Shown: piece by piece, positions 9,910 to 23,300 of the stretch
How positions within the stretch are numbered: the stretch's first letter is position 1
Layout: the number at the start of each line of letters is the position of its first letter
Source of the DNA: Membranipora membranacea
Lineage: Eukaryota; Bryozoa; Gymnolaemata; Cheilostomatida; Membraniporidae
DNA: 64,000 nucleotides
Direction: 5' to 3'
Assembly (NCBI GenBank): GCA_914767715.1
Contig: OU612071.1
Coordinates: 23,745,681-23,809,680, forward strand
Position numbers and translations under genes: made by a program
Notes under the pieces: generated by a model
The model's database searches: none
Seen by the model: only the letters and a program-made list of their open reading frames with translations
What the model was told of the DNA's origin: nothing

Positions 9910-12900
9910 TCATTCTTCGTAAGCTTTGTTGATATTTCCACTAGGCTTAGCATAGGCTGCATCTACTCCTTCCTCAAAAATATCATGCTTAGAACACCAA
10001 CGAAATTTCCTGACAAGAGGAATGAGAAGGAGCACTACTCCACCGAAAATGAAGGAAGATCCAAATACAGCATATGTTACATCATAGCTACCAGACACTT
10101 CATACAGCCATGCTGTAACATAAATTGATTATATCCCTAAATCCTTTGAATTCAATCACATTTAACACATACTAATGGTTTGCTTGACTGACAGACTGAC
10201 AGACCTCCAGCCATAGAAAAACAGTGAGAGTCAATGTGCAGCATAGTCACACACAGGTAGAGACAAGTGGCACTTCAGTCTACAGATCTGCTGTCAGTCA
10301 ATGCCAAAATATCTTATATGCTGCTACTAATACAAAGAGAGCTCCATTTACTTCCTACAGTAAAGTTACCAATCTCATAAACAAGAATCACTTACCTCCC
10401 ACACTGGGACCAAGTAATATAAACACTGTATCTGTGAGAGAAAGCATTCCAGATCCGGTGATGAGATTTTCTACCCCAATCAGGTCAGCTAATACCATAT
10501 ATCTCAAACTGAATGGTGCTCCTGTAAATGATAATGGATGAACATAACAATCATAATTAATATAAGTGAGTATTTCGCTCAAGGGTTTTCACTCAGTACT
10601 TTGCCATTCCAGCTACTCTGTGTTTACTCCATAGTTAGTGCACATGTAATCTGAGAAAGGTAAAAGTCTATCGTCTACCTGTCTGCTGTACCAGGCGACC
10701 ATTTTCTAAGTCCTGATATTAAAGCATAACCAGATAGAAGCAGATACTATTTAATTATCCTAATCAATGACTTACCAAAGAAGAACCCAAAGCTTCCTGC
10801 ATAGATAGCCTGATGATAAAACTTCTCACCGAAGTTCACCATTGAGATGAGACCGGCTCCTAAGAATGTAGATACATAGAGATAAAGACGATATGGCCTC
10901 ACAGCAGCTGTATCTGCTGTCAATCCGTAACAAAAGCGCCCTACTATGCTACTTATCCCTACTATTGAAACCAGGAGAGCTCCACTCTCTGATGACAGAC
11001 CAAAGTCTGATGCTCTTGCTGGTAACAAAACGATCGGTGCTACAGTGCAAAATCGAAGAGATGCCGAATTCATGCAAAATATTAAATAGACTGGATTACG
11101 CAGTAGCTTGATATCTGCAGATTTTCTCAGGACAAGCTTCATATTATCCAAGAATGATGGTGTCCCCTGAGTATTGTCAGATGTCTCTGTTGTTTTCATT
11201 TGACAAACTGGGTAATGAGCTGAAAGTTTAGTATCTGGTTCTGGTGTCTGTCTGTCAGATTTTCTCCCTTTTCCTCTAGCATAAAGTTTTAAGCGAAGGG
11301 TCTGATGTGGCGGAATTATTGCGGAACTGAGAACAATTCCTTGTAGGGTGGCTCCGGCTAACATATAAAATGTTCCATTGAGACCAAACACATAAAGCAG
11401 GTGAGAAGTCATAAGAGGGAATGTTAGAATGCCAAACCCACTTCCACATGAGATGATGCAGGAAGCGAGACCTCTCTTCTGTCTGAAATAGTGATTTGAT
11501 ATAACACTACCAGTATGTAGGAGCATGTTGATTCCAAGACCTACAGAAAAAGTAAAAATTATTTTCATTAGTCCCTAAAGATATCAGTGCTACTAACACC
11601 CTGTATCCTTACATAGCAGCTAGGTGTTCAAAAAAAAGATTATAATGAGCCAAATACTATCCTTTTTTTAACTTTGTAGCCTGCTCCTTTTTCAAAATCT
11701 ATCGTTTGATTGGAAAACCTGGTTTTTGATTCAAAATATGTAGATTGTAGATTAGAATTTGATGCAATGACAAGATAAATTTGACTCAATTTCTGCAACC
11801 TAAAGGCTAGTCAACACTAAGCTGTTTCTGTTGATGTTTTATTTTTACTATTTTGTTGTTTTTTAGAGAGCTACCTGTCTGTGTTCATTATTTAACCAGA
11901 TTATATATGTTTAAGCGGTGACAATATGTTTGTGGTTCATGAAGACTGTCAATTTTTCGAAAACTCCTCAGAGAACTTTAGTCATGGACAATCAAAATGT
12001 CTAAAAGTTAAATGTTAAAGGCCCCAAAAACACCCCACTGTAAGTCGAGTTCTGAACATCCCCTGAGACAATGAATTGTTTAAACTGACAAACAACCGAC
12101 TCACCATTGATGAAGCCATATGAGATGTATAAGGTGTATATATTTGGAGCATGAGCACATATCAAAGTTCCAGATGCTAGAAGTAATGATCCTAAAACTC
12201 CGACAACGCGTGCACCATATGTGTTTATAACTCCACTCACAAATACACCTGAAACAATCACAGTAAATATATATACAGGGGCATTTACAGTTTAAAGTCA
12301 ATCAACAATTAAAGCAATAGTAGTGTTTTGGGACTGTGATGTTTGCTTGGTTAAAAAATTATGGTTGATCATATGAAAATGATCATAATTAAAATTTAGA
12401 GACTTCCTCAGCTTCAGGGGATCATAATTTGAAATTTGATAAATTCATAAATGTCTCATGTTATTGAGCGATGAAGAGGGGGGGGGGGGACCGTTGTGGT
12501 AGAAAAACGTTAACACTGCAGGGCTGTATCCATATGTTTTGAAGTGGTAGGGCCAGGCCAGGTGGGTGTGGGAGGGGTGCTATAGCGCCTTCCCCAAAGG
12601 GGGTATGGGGGGGGGGGCCTGCCTCAAGAAAAAATTTACAAATCAGAGACAATTTTAAGGCATTTCATCCCTTTTTAAGAAGAAAATTGACAAGAAATTA
12701 GCCTCGGATTTCAGTGTAACAGGAAGGGGCATCATCAGACCCCTACTGTGATTGACACTAAGAATTGAAAAAAATCGGTGAGCATTATATGATGAAAGGA
12801 GGATGAGTTGGGCCCAAAGGTTTGTTTTTTAGGCAGGCCATGGCGCAGAATATGATCCCAAATATGGGAAGGCTTCAGCTTGGATTGAAACATGAACGTT

Positions 12901-14211
12901 TTACATTCTTATACTATGTTAACCCCTTACAAATGTGACGATATCCTTCCCTCCCTATCCATCACTTGGACAGGCGGGATGTCCTGTCCTTTTGAAGTGT
13001 ACGCTCTATGCATACTGTAGGCAATGAATATGTCTTATCATAAATGTGCAAACGTAAGCCAGTACCAGGATTCTACACTCCTAAGCACACTGCGAATAGA
13101 CCCTCACGATAACCAATATCTATCACAAACTCTAATTGTGGTTTATGTTAGGAAACCAAGAATACCAATACAATTTCAATACAATACAAATTAAAAATTG
13201 AATGGTTGATGTATTGTTATAGGTAATCTATAGGTAATCGATTCGGTTTAAATACTGCTGCATGTTGCTTTGTCCCTGGTTGTCTCCCAATTTCTAGGTC
13301 GAAGAGTATCCAAAGAAATTAGTATTAAAGTTGTATTACATCACTTGGTACTTGTACCTCAGAAATGAAGGTTCCTGACAATTTGTACCTGAAATACTTC
13401 TGATTCCAATTTGCATAGACAGCAACCAGAATGCTGCTGTTCTGCTTGTGTTGTATCTAGTCACCAGGTCATCATACAGAACTCCAAAAGACAATGTGAT
13501 GCCGTCCGCAATCATCAAGAATACAAAGCAGCTCAGAACTATAACCCAGCCATATCCTATAAAATAAAGAACACGTCAATGCTTTCTTTTGGTAGGGAAA
13601 AACTTAAAACTGAAGGTAGATATTTATGATAAGATACAGTTTTTGAACACAAACGACAGAGCTGTGTAAAATTCTGTTAAAGGCTATATGGCAGCCATAC
13701 TTTTTCTTATATCGTTGTTAAGCTCACAATCAGACTAGAGACTAGACCAGAGGGACCTTGTGTGCATGCATCAAACCTGCCACAAATTATAGAGAGGTTT
13801 ATCACCCCTGCCGAAAGCGGACATAGAAGAGCAGAGGAAATAAGAGCATGAGGCATGCTCAACAGAAAAAGAGAGTGATCATCCAAAAATGCTTTATAAT
13901 ACTAGATAACTTGGACGGGGGCAACTTCGAAATTAAATTTCAATTTTTACAACAAATTCTTAAAATTGCAGAGAAGTTGTCAACCTCTTGTGAACATGCG
14001 AGGTTATGTAACTTTTTTAGCATATTCAAACTATATATGGTGACCCTGCTTCTGACGCCTGAACAATTGAACCACACTTACCCCCATCTACAAACTCGTA
14101 TTTATCTGTTGGGATTTTATCTTCGTCGTTAACTTCGCCTTTATCTCCTGCTCTGTGGCTATCTTCTATCTCCTGGTCAGCATTCTCCTGCTCAGCATTC
14201 TCCTTCTCCAT
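9910..14211 (-). CDS. SLC16 (monocarboxylate transporter)-like MFS protein, six exons, complete
   Basis: Exons on the minus strand: 14082-14211, 13389-13556, 12105-12248, 10776-11540, 10396-10521 and 9910-10112. They sum to 1536 nt (511 aa plus stop). Every border has GT and AG, and all five introns are phase 1 with agreeing phases. The acidic, Glu-rich N-terminus leads to the SLC16 signature VDGGYGWVIV, split by intron 1 after the first Gly of the pair. Then follow SFGVLYDDLV, a run of hydrophobic helices, a long hydrophilic loop (about residues 235-285) between helices 6 and 7, the VGRFCYGLTAD motif expected in TM8, LADLIGVENL, and SGSYDVTYAVFG near the last helix. The C-terminus is short and charged. 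The family moves lactate, pyruvate, aromatic amino acids or other small acids across the plasma membrane; the substrate here cannot be told. The start is the first ATG of exon 1, directly before the acidic stretch. No damage is seen. Confidence 0.9.
12460..12640. repeat. G-rich, low-complexity segment inside intron 2 of the SLC16-like gene
   Basis: Long G-runs (12478-12490 and about 12608-12618) flank a GC-richer segment in an otherwise AT-rich intron. This looks like a small interspersed repeat remnant. Similar G-runs recur at 17262-17274, 18121-18133 and 24555-24567. No coding potential is assigned. Confidence 0.4.
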
Positions 14212-14336
14212 GTATGTATTTTTGAAATATGGGTCTAACTTGGAGTGATGCTTTCACAGGTCTATTATGCAAGTGTCAAAGATGGGATTAGAATTGCAAG
14301 GTCCTGCAAAGTTAACAAACCATTGTCAATTATATG

Positions 14337-14450
14337 CATGTGCATGTAATGTAATGTAATGTAATGCAATGTAATGTAATATAATGTAATGTAATGTAAT
14401 TTAATGTAATGTCATGTAACGTAACGTAACGTAATGTAATGTAATGAATA
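14337..14450. repeat. (TGTAA/TAATG)n pentanucleotide microsatellite
   Basis: About 110 bp of imperfect GTAAT/TAATG repeats with TAACG variants, lying ~130 bp upstream of the SLC16-like start codon, in its likely 5' flank. Confidence 0.9.
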
Positions 14451-16121
14451 GGAATATGGAATAAAATGCTCATGCCTAAAATTGATAGCTAAAGATAACT
14501 GAGCAAATTACGAACAAGTATAAAAAGGGAGGTGGTATGGTGCAGCACATGTGTGAGATACTAAATACAAAGATTAAGGGCTCAGATAATATCACAGTCC
14601 ATAAATCTCCTATAGCCTATGGCTTCATGTAATAATTAATATATAAATAATAAAATTCAGATGACGGGACCCGGGCCGTAGCAGACAGACGTTACATCTT
14701 AAATCGGTGAAACCAGCACTTCCAGCTCATTAAACAACAGTGACAAAAATCATATATCACAACCCTGACATCTACTGATGGCCAACTGTGCCTCGGTCTC
14801 AAAATGTGCTCAATCCAAAGACACAGCATCTCAATTTGTAATTTCATTGCTACAGGAGCAGCCCAGTCGACATGCGTTAAAACTTCAGATTGACTACATC
14901 TCCGGGTCGATTTGTCGAATAAAGACTTAAAAAAAAGTTTCTGTGAGATCTGTTGGTCACAGAGATCTGAACCCATGCCAGACTGGTGTTAAACTCCAGC
15001 CTGCCATCTATCCAATATAGGGAAAGACAAGCTAAGACAAACCTCCAGAAGAAGTAACTAATCTAGAAAAGGTCTGTTAATATCAACCTGTCTGTCAGCG
15101 CCCTACGGATCCAATCATGAGAATGTGTCTCACCTGTAAGATTCAGTATATCAGCAGAAGTCCAACATGAACAAAGACAGCGACCCAACAGAGTATGTGG
15201 AACTCTTCTCTAGCTAACCTTATATTGAACCGGCCTACTTTACCTTTTATCTCTGGCTCATAGCCTGTAACCTTCTCAAGTCAAGCACTGATATTGAGGG
15301 TCTCATATGAGTGCCTAAAAATACATGAAACTAACTTAAAGTGATCTGTGGCTATAGGGTGAATATATTATTTTTTATTATACACAAGCGAGAAGAGCTA
15401 ATTTAATATCAGCTGAAAAGCTGTATCAGCATTAACATGGTTATTTTGTTGGCACTGTAACCAATATTAAACAGTATTAAGGTAATACTCCCAGCCCAGG
15501 GGTGGCGCATAGCTCAGGCACTTAGGGGGGCCGCTGATTTATTACCACTACTATGGTGTCAAGGTGATCAATACTAACGCTTGTAGGGATTAGTTTTTCT
15601 TGTGAACCTTGCGGGTACATATTTGTTAAAATATGACTGCTTCTAGTTTGAGCGTGTTCATTACTCAGATACACAATGCGGGGACCCTGCCTTCTCACAT
15701 TAAAAGCTGCAGGACCCTGAGGCTCGGTAAGCAAGAACTAGGAGGGAAGCATAGACAACAATTAAAGGCCCTATACTGACCTGATTTTATAATGAATACA
15801 ACAGCATTAATTCAAATAAAATAAAAGCGCCCCATGATACAGTACAACAGAATAAACCTCTTCCCCCCATACACCCACTGGGTTAATCCAACAATCAAAC
15901 TCCTGAATACTGTGATACAGTTTTTGTTGGCAACGCACAAATACTTATTTGTAAGAGTTATCCTCCCAAAGACCGAGTGTAAAATTTGGACGTTCTCTTT
16001 TGGTTTGAATTTTCCCAACCAAGTGATCATTTTGCCATGTTATTTTACTTATTCAGACCAATCGGAAAACAGGAAATTGAGGAAATCGAAAGGAATGGCT
16101 TGACTAGTAATCATTGATTAC
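14451..16121. other. Intergenic, no supported gene
   Basis: Nothing firm. A 94-codon minus-strand open frame at 14692-14976 and an 89-codon plus-strand frame at 15834-16103 have no recognisable motif or splice context. The segment 14660-14700 carries a 'gggacccgggccgtagcag' word of the type seen in dispersed repeats. Confidence 0.4.
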
Positions 16122-16184
16122 CATAGACCTACTAATAATAAATTTATTTATTAAATAAATTTATCTATTATTAGTAGGTCTATG
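16122..16184. repeat. AT-rich palindrome (~29-bp arms)
   Basis: CATAGACCTACTAATAATA at 16122-16140 is the exact reverse complement of the sequence at 16166-16184. The AT-rich centre (aatttattta/taaataaatt) extends the pairing with one small gap, giving a near-complete 63-bp hairpin. It abuts the start of the tandem triplication at about 16213. Confidence 0.8.
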
Positions 16185-16212
16185 TTGGTTACGTCTTTGG
16201 TAAAAACTTGGC

Positions 16213-18466
16213 CCGATTTCAGCAAAATGACCAAAACAGAACACAACCTCTACAGGATATCGTCATTGTGCAGCTATTGTAGTACCCATAGTCACATATT
16301 GGAGCCTTTACATCCTCAACCACTCCTTTAAAGAACAACTGAGATCCAATGATGAATTTTAAGTGAGTGACCTTGGCAAAAATAGCGCAGTGTCATCTAA
16401 CATAGATATTTGAAGCTGAAAAAGCGTCGATCATTGTATCCTGACCTTGATAAAAGTCACAAGAATAGATATTTTTATGACCTTTTATGTAATCATTTTC
16501 AATTGGTTTGATAAGCCCTTGAATTTTAATTTGATCTAATAATAGAATATAATAAAAGATGAATGCTTCTTCCATGACACTTCGTCCCTGACACCAAATT
16601 TCATTGCATTTGATGAACCAGTCTTTGATGCTATCCACTGTGCTCGGCCCTAATCTAACGAAGGAACACAACTAAATTGAACCAAATTAAATGATTTACA
16701 CCAGGACCTTTGATAGCATCAGAGCATCAAATTCACTAAAATATATTCAGCAAAAGACCAAAACAGAACACGACCTCTACATGATATCGTCATTGTGCAG
16801 CTAATGTAGTACCCATAGTCACACATGGGAGCCCTTACATCCTCAACCACTCCTTTAGAGAACAACTGAGAGCCAATGATGAATTTTAAGTGGTTGACCT
16901 TGGCAAAAATAGTGCAGTGTCACCTAAAATAGATATTTGAAGCTGAAATGGAGTCGATCATTGTATCCTGGCGTTGATAAAAGTCACAAGAATAGATATT
17001 TTTGTGACATTTTATGTAATCATTTTCAATTGGTTTGATTAGCCCTTGAATTTTAATTTGATTTAATAATAGAATATAATAACAAATGACTGCTTCTTCC
17101 ATGACACTTCGTCCCTGACACCAAATTTCATTGCATTTGATAGAGTTGTTTGTTTCTTAATCTTTGTAATTCAATATAATTCTTACTCTCTGGAATCACT
17201 GATGACTCCCTCTCTTTTATTTCCATGACTCAGATCTCTTTGTTGATTACAATTTAGAAGGGGGGGGGGGGGGCGTCAGACAAAGGGAATTGGACCAGTC
17301 TTTGATGCTATCCACTGCGCTCATCCCTAATCTAACGAAGGAACACAAACCAATTCACAACTAAATTGAACCAATGCTTTCGCCATGATTCCATAGCTCC
17401 TCAAGTCAATGTGAACACAATGAATGGGAACTTAGTGAACGTCAAAGGTTGCTGACGCACATTAAATTAGACTGAGAACTTCAAAACAATACCAAACAAT
17501 ATGATAGCGACACTGTGTCTTAAATTAAATGATTTACACCAGGGCCTTTGATAGCATCAAAGTAGAGAACTGATTTCTTAGCTTTGTCAAATTCACTAAA
17601 ATATATTCAGCAAAAAGACCAAAACAGAACACGACCTCTACAGGATATCGTCATTGTGCAGCTATTGTAGTACCCATAGTCACACATGGGAGCCCTTACA
17701 TCCTCAACCACTCCTTTAGAGAACAACTGAGAGCCAATGATGAATTTTAAGTGGTTGACCTTGGCAAAAATAGTGCAGTGTCATCTAAAATAGATATTTG
17801 AAGCTGAAATGGAGTCGATCATTGTATCCTGGCGTTGCTAAAAGTCACAAGAATAGATATTTTTGTGACATTTTATGTAATCATTTTCAATTGGTTTGAT
17901 TAGCCCTTGAATTTTAATTTGATTTAATAATAGAATATAATAACAAATGACTGCTTCTTCCATGACACTTCGTCCCTGACACCAAATTTCATTGCATTTG
18001 ATAGAGTTGTTTGTTTCTTAATCTTTGTAATTCAATATAATTCTTACTCTCTGGAATCACTGATTACTCCCTCTCTTTTATTTCCATGACTCAGATCTCT
18101 TTGTTGATTACAATTTGGAAGGGGGGGGGGGGGCGTCGGACAAAGGGAATTGGACCAGTCTTTGATGCTATCCACTGCGCTCGGCCCTAATCTAACGAAG
18201 GAACACAAACCAATACACAACTAAATTGAACCAATGCTTTTGCCATGATTCCATAGCTCCTCAAGTCAATGTGAACACAATGAATGGGAACTTAGTGAAT
18301 GTCAAAGGTTGCTTACGCACGTTAAATTAGACTGGGAACTTCCAAAAACAATACCAAACAATATGATAGAGACACTGTGACTTAAATTAAATGATTTACA
18401 CCAGGACTTAAGATAGCATCAAAGTAGAGAACTGCTTTCTTAGCTTTGTCAGATTCACTAAAATAT
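16213..18466. repeat. Large tandem triplication (units of ~540, ~857 and ~860 bp)
   Basis: Three head-to-tail copies start near 16213, 16750 and 17608, each beginning with 'gaccaaaacagaacac' and 'atatcgtcattgtgcagct'. Units 2 and 3 are nearly identical and share a ~160-bp G-run-containing insert (17140-17300 and about 18000-18160). They also share a ~180-bp segment that unit 1 lacks. The insert therefore predates the second duplication. Each unit carries the same minus-strand coding-like block. Confidence 0.85.
16393..16671 (-). CDS. Unidentified exon-like ORF, intact in unit 1 of the triplication
   Basis: A 92-codon open frame. The likely exon begins after the AG at the start of 'attagggccgagc' (about 16657) and encodes a helix-rich, charged peptide (STVDSIKDWFIKCNEIWCQG, then MEEAFIFYYILLLDQIK and GLIKPIENDYIKGHKN). 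In units 2 and 3 the same reading is cut by the ~160-bp G-rich insert, and unit 3 also has a stop in the C-terminal part. A preceding mini-exon encoding SDKAKKAVLYFDAI occurs near 18430-18456 and in unit 2, which fits an exon cassette duplicated with its introns. I do not recognise the family. It could be a TPR/helical-repeat protein fragment, but that is a guess. Confidence 0.4.
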   Translation of the reverse strand: MCSFVRLGPSTVDSIKDWFIKCNEIWCQGRSVMEEAFIFYYILLLDQIKIQGLIKPIENDYIKGHKNIYSCDFYQGQDTMIDAFSASNIYVR

Positions 18467-18606
18467 ATCCTTATTTGCGTCTTTCAGGTAGTTGATACAT
18501 CCGCCATCACCAGAACGGAAAAGCTGCGCAAGTACTTCACTATTCCCTTCTGACCTAAGAATATGATGAATTCCTTTGAAAACATCATTTTCTATCATAA
18601 TTTTAG
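18458..18606 (-). CDS. Candidate exon of the gene feeding into the triplication
   Basis: After an acceptor (ttttgtAG at 18607-18608) the minus strand reads KIMIENDVFKGIHHILRSEG, then SEVLAQLFRSGDGG and INYLKDANKDIF before a TAG at 18458. That TAG also forms the acceptor of the next exon-like block (SDKAKKAVLYFDAI). The true donor is not resolved. The composition is protein-like and helix-rich; the family is not recognised. Its position just 5' (on the minus strand) of the triplicated exon block suggests one gene whose downstream exons were copied. Confidence 0.35.
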
Positions 18607-19923
18607 CTACAAAACAATAAAACTTCATCAAAGAACCAACAGTGATTTTATTTTATTTGAGTTGTAATGAGTACAAGTGCTGCCCCGGCATGGGGCCGTG
18701 AGATGTGGGGGCACGAGTCAAGGGGGCTCAGACTAGCTACACAGTAATGATGACAGACCTTTTGATTGAAAACCACATCATGAGTAATTGTTGAAGTGCA
18801 TTTTTCAGGTGAGTCATTATTGTCAAACATGTGCTGGGGTATCCAGCGGTAAAGTCATAACCTGGCCATAATGCCGTGGTCAAAATACCATCAGGACAAA
18901 ATGCGCAGAGAGCATGATATGCCAATGTCAAAATTCCAGGAAAATAATACCATATATCGTATCTACACTGTACAATATACCAAGGCCCAAATAAAAGTTC
19001 GGGAAAACACCAGTTGTTGCAAGAGTCAAGAGCCCAGCGGAATCAAAGTCAGGTTGGACATAACACAATTCAGGACAACAAGCCATATCCAGCGCCATTT
19101 CCATAAGTCTAAAAAGTTTAGTCAACATAGGTTTATGACTGTCAGTTTCTAAGTGACAGTAACAGTGACAAAGACTGTCATTTTATAGTCTTGGTTTACA
19201 TCCAAATTGAAATAATACTAACTGTAAGAGACAGAGCACGTATTAGATCCATATTTGTAGGGTCGGATTATCGCCTACCCAGTATACATGTGTATTATAT
19301 ATATCATGATGATTTACATATCAATGAGTATGGTAAGGGATACTGGTGAATTTGAAATAGTCTTTGTTCAGGCCCCAAATAATATAATGTAGAAACCCAT
19401 CCAATAGGCCTATACCAAGATTATTCACTGGCTATTGTTTTGGAATCGGCCAAGCCATAGATGGATGTGGCTGCTTCACGGCGGTTTAGATCCTTTGCCA
19501 TTCACTGGGAGTTGTGCCTAATTGGCCTTAGCTGCATAGCTTTGTGCGGTACCGGGCTATTGTGCTTTGTGTCCAATTATCTACACTGATGGATTAATTT
19601 GGCGAGCAAATTCCTCAAGCCTTTAGTTGCCCTGTGAGCCTTGGTGTTTGAGGTTTTCCTCCCAGGCTCAGTAAACTTGAGTTGCGTATAAACTTTAACT
19701 ATACTTATCTATTTTTCTTGGCAAAGGTAATATTTGGGGATTTACTAAAGGAGCAAAAAGGTATGTTATAAATTTAATTCTGTTTTCTGTAGGTTAAAAT
19801 AATTCGACTCCAAGCTCACTTGACTTAATATCTCTTTTTTTTCTTGGTACATTCAAAATTAATTAATAGGGTCTAGATTTGTGTTTATTTGATCTTTGAG
19901 TATATTGTTTCTTATAGTTTGCG

Positions 19924-20286
19924 TTAAATTGAATAGTTAATTATTGATGGCATTTTTATTGAACGAGGCACATTTTTATGCACCACATTAATTGCACCAT
20001 TTTCTATTCCAGTTTCACGGAACCTTCGGGAATTAGAATAAAACCTGTGATCCTGTGATACTATAAGTAATCTCTCAAATCTGTGTAAATAGATCAAGAA
20101 GCCTTGTAGTCCAGAACAATGGACAATTTTATGTGTCTTTTTACGCCCTATCAGACCTGTCAAAGAGTTCAACACTCTTGTATGACAATCCAGTTCATGA
20201 AGGGTCTTCATGATGGTACCAGGAGATTTAAAAGTTTCAGGTTGCAGATAACTCCACACAATAACAAACCAAAACCTGTCAGCCAA
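19924..20286 (-). CDS. Hypothetical open frame, 120 codons
   Basis: Open from 20286 to 19924 with mixed composition (for instance TGLIGRKKTHKIVHCSG and LIYLHRFERLLIVSQDHRF). It has no signal peptide and no known motif. An internal CTGACAG could be an acceptor, so only part may be coding. It could be the last exon of a minus-strand gene or a chance frame in AT-rich DNA. Confidence 0.22.
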   Translation of the reverse strand: MADRFWFVIVWSYLQPETFKSPGTIMKTLHELDCHTRVLNSLTGLIGRKKTHKIVHCSGLQGFLIYLHRFERLLIVSQDHRFYSNSRRFRETGIENGAINVVHKNVPRSIKMPSIINYSI

Positions 20287-20313
20287 TCAAAACAAAACAC
20301 AAGCACATACTAG

Positions 20314-23300
20314 TGATACATGAGCAGATAACACCACAGAAGCAATATCCAACATCACCAATAACGCAGCCAATGTGACGGCACTAAACCTCTATGCCTC
20401 ACACTGAGCGGTTACTAGGGCGAATTGACGAGACTTTTTATTGTACATCAGCATCTTGATTGCTCTCTCAAACAAAACATACTGAACGGAGTAAAAACTA
20501 TCTCCTATATAGTACTACCAAAAATATGTAAAAACAGGACATCATTATGATATCAATGAATTGCAAAAACTAGGTAATAGCAAAGCTACAATTAATTGGC
20601 TCCCACTGATCGAGATGACAAAGCGTAATCTCACACACCAGGACACAGCCCATTATTTGGTCATCGTTATTGCAATAAATGTCTATTAAAATGTCATTAT
20701 TTCTGCCACTGGAAGTGAATAAGAAATGAATATCATATGGCATTTTCAGTGACAGCCAGAACGGTCACTGTCAGGACCTGGTACATGACAGGTGATGGCT
20801 GTTACAACAAGGCCTCATTGTTGGACTGAATCCCAGGCTACCAGTGTGCACCAATTCAGCTTCTTATTTCTCAGCACAGACTTAGGAAAACCACTAACTG
20901 GGCCTTCAGGGGGAGAAAGAAAGACATCTCCACATGTTATACCAAGGTGCATAACAGCAATTAATTCCATGATGATGTAGGCTAGCATTTTTCCAGTTTA
21001 ATTCGATAAATCATCGTTTGGGATATCAAGCATAGGCATGGAGTTCCATCTCGATCATTGCCAATTTGTACGACCATTATATTTTCAATGCTTCATCATT
21101 TGGAATTATATAGCTATTTTTGGTGCAAGTGTATCTAAAGGTATTGATGGAAGCATTTAGGTGATTAGCTGATCAACGGTAGATACGGGGTATCATTTTG
21201 CATTTTCTTTCCATGTCACAGAAAGAATGTCAGCTCTATCACGTTGCGACTTTCTGCGGCTGAAATTGAAATGGCATCAAAGCCATGCGGTACAGGGAAT
21301 GTCAGTAGATTTTATTTTCGATGAATGGAGTGGTGTTGAATTCATAGATGTTAAATTTTATCTTTAACAGATCAATCACAGAAACGGACATTTGCAGAGC
21401 AGCTGGACTACTTCAGCTTTCTCTAGTAAGATACGTCAGAACACACAATGACTGTCCACCAAATTTTCATATGGCCTGCCACTTACCAGCTACTATATGT
21501 CGCTTCGGACCAGCCATTGTGTAAGTTTTAGATAAATAACCGTCAGATGAAAGCATAGTAACTGAGTAAATTTTTGTATGAAAGAAGATTTGTCAATGGC
21601 CATTGATTTTTAGATTGATAAGAATGTGGAATGTCTTTCACGATACATACCAATCCAACAAGCAACAATCAATTTAGATAGTACAATTATCCTAGCTCTG
21701 CTGGTTTAAGGTAATTTATGAGTTACGGCTTATCTCCCCCACGTTGTGTACAATTTTCCTATCTGCCTCTCCTGCATTTTTGTATATATTATCATCTAGC
21801 AAAAAACATTCACCCCCCTCTGTAATTCTCTTACCTTGATTTTTTTTATTCATACGGATCTACTCGTTAAAAAAGCCGAACAAGGATCACAATGTTTTTC
21901 TAAAAAAAGTTCATTTTATTGCAAGCTACACCAGGAAAACGTATTACATTATAATTCAATATAAGCGCCTGCTAGCAGACTTATAAGACAGACCTGCCAT
22001 TGAAATCGGTCAAGCATATCAAACTGATACAGCGCAGGACGGTTGAAGCTCATAGACTCCATATGAAATATATGCTGAATATTAAACGGAGTATTATCGA
22101 CTTTGTGACCTGTCTGGGTTTACTCAGCAAATGGTAACTGGGTTAATAATGGGATGTCACTCTATAACCCCTCTTTGCAAATAACTGTAGTAGTTACATG
22201 TAGCCTAATTAGTGTAGTGTAATGTAGTGTAATTGCTGAAGCTGATACTGCCCACTGGAATGTGTGGGAGCACAATATTTCTGGATTTATTATTTGCAAG
22301 CAGCCTATTGTCACAATTTCAACAAAATGCAAGACATACATATCAGTATACCTCAGGCAAATGAGACGGAGGGCTCGTTCAGTCCTCAACTGCAAGGCAG
22401 GACACCAGACGTCAGGATAGAATTTGAGGATTTGCTTGATGCAATGACTGATGAGATATAGGCTAGTAAATAAACAACAACTTGCTGAGATTGAGAATGT
22501 TCCTGCAGTAGAGCAACTATGCTCCCGTCGAATTGCCAGTAGTGTAAGTACCATTTCAATGTATAAATAAATACTTCTATTGGCAACCAAAGTCGCCTTA
22601 TTGGAGATATTATGCACTCAGTGCCAGAAAAAAATAGCAACACAGAAAAACCAGAAAGGAAATTGAATAGAATATCATTAACGTTGTTGATCATGTTGAT
22701 AACATATCGTTGAATAGCAATAAAGGATGTTGACAATTTCAAGTACATCAACCACCCCAATGACGGGTCAGGTGTGTTCCAATTACAAATAAATAGCCCA
22801 AAATGCTATCTGAGTGAAATGAAGAGGTGTGTTCCCGTTCACAAACCACTCACTGCTAGATGGAGCTGTAGGCTTTGTATCCTGAGTGAGCGATATGGAA
22901 CTGAATGTTTCTAATTGAATAACCAAGTATTTCTGAGCAAGTGATTCTGATGATGAGAGCCTCATGCAAGGCTCATTTATTCTCAATGTAAGCCTCCCTA
23001 CCATCAACACTAAAACTTATTGAATAACGACTGGGAATGACAAAAACAACCGGGCAAAACCAAAAAAAGCTAATCCGATGGCGTCTTGTGTTCCATCGAA
23101 AATATGTGTTTGATAAACTTCATACCCTAGAGGATTGCACTATTGGCAGGGGATTTGCTATTTCAAGCAAATGTACTCACCAAAATTACTTTATATAGAC
23201 TCCCACCACAGCTAGGCGGTATATCCAGCTAGCTTACATTGAGTCACCTCACCTAGTTAGATGGAGGTGGAGATGGTTAGGTGGATGTTTTGTGGCTTGT

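Noticed and set aside
10893-11111. Plus-strand frame opposite SLC16-like exon 4
   Set aside because: It is a shadow on the opposite strand of a well-supported exon.
22162-22760. Two overlapping minus-strand frames of 151 and 124 codons
   Set aside because: They occupy the same DNA in different frames, have no motif, and composition fits chance reading of AT-rich DNA. Neither has convincing splice borders.
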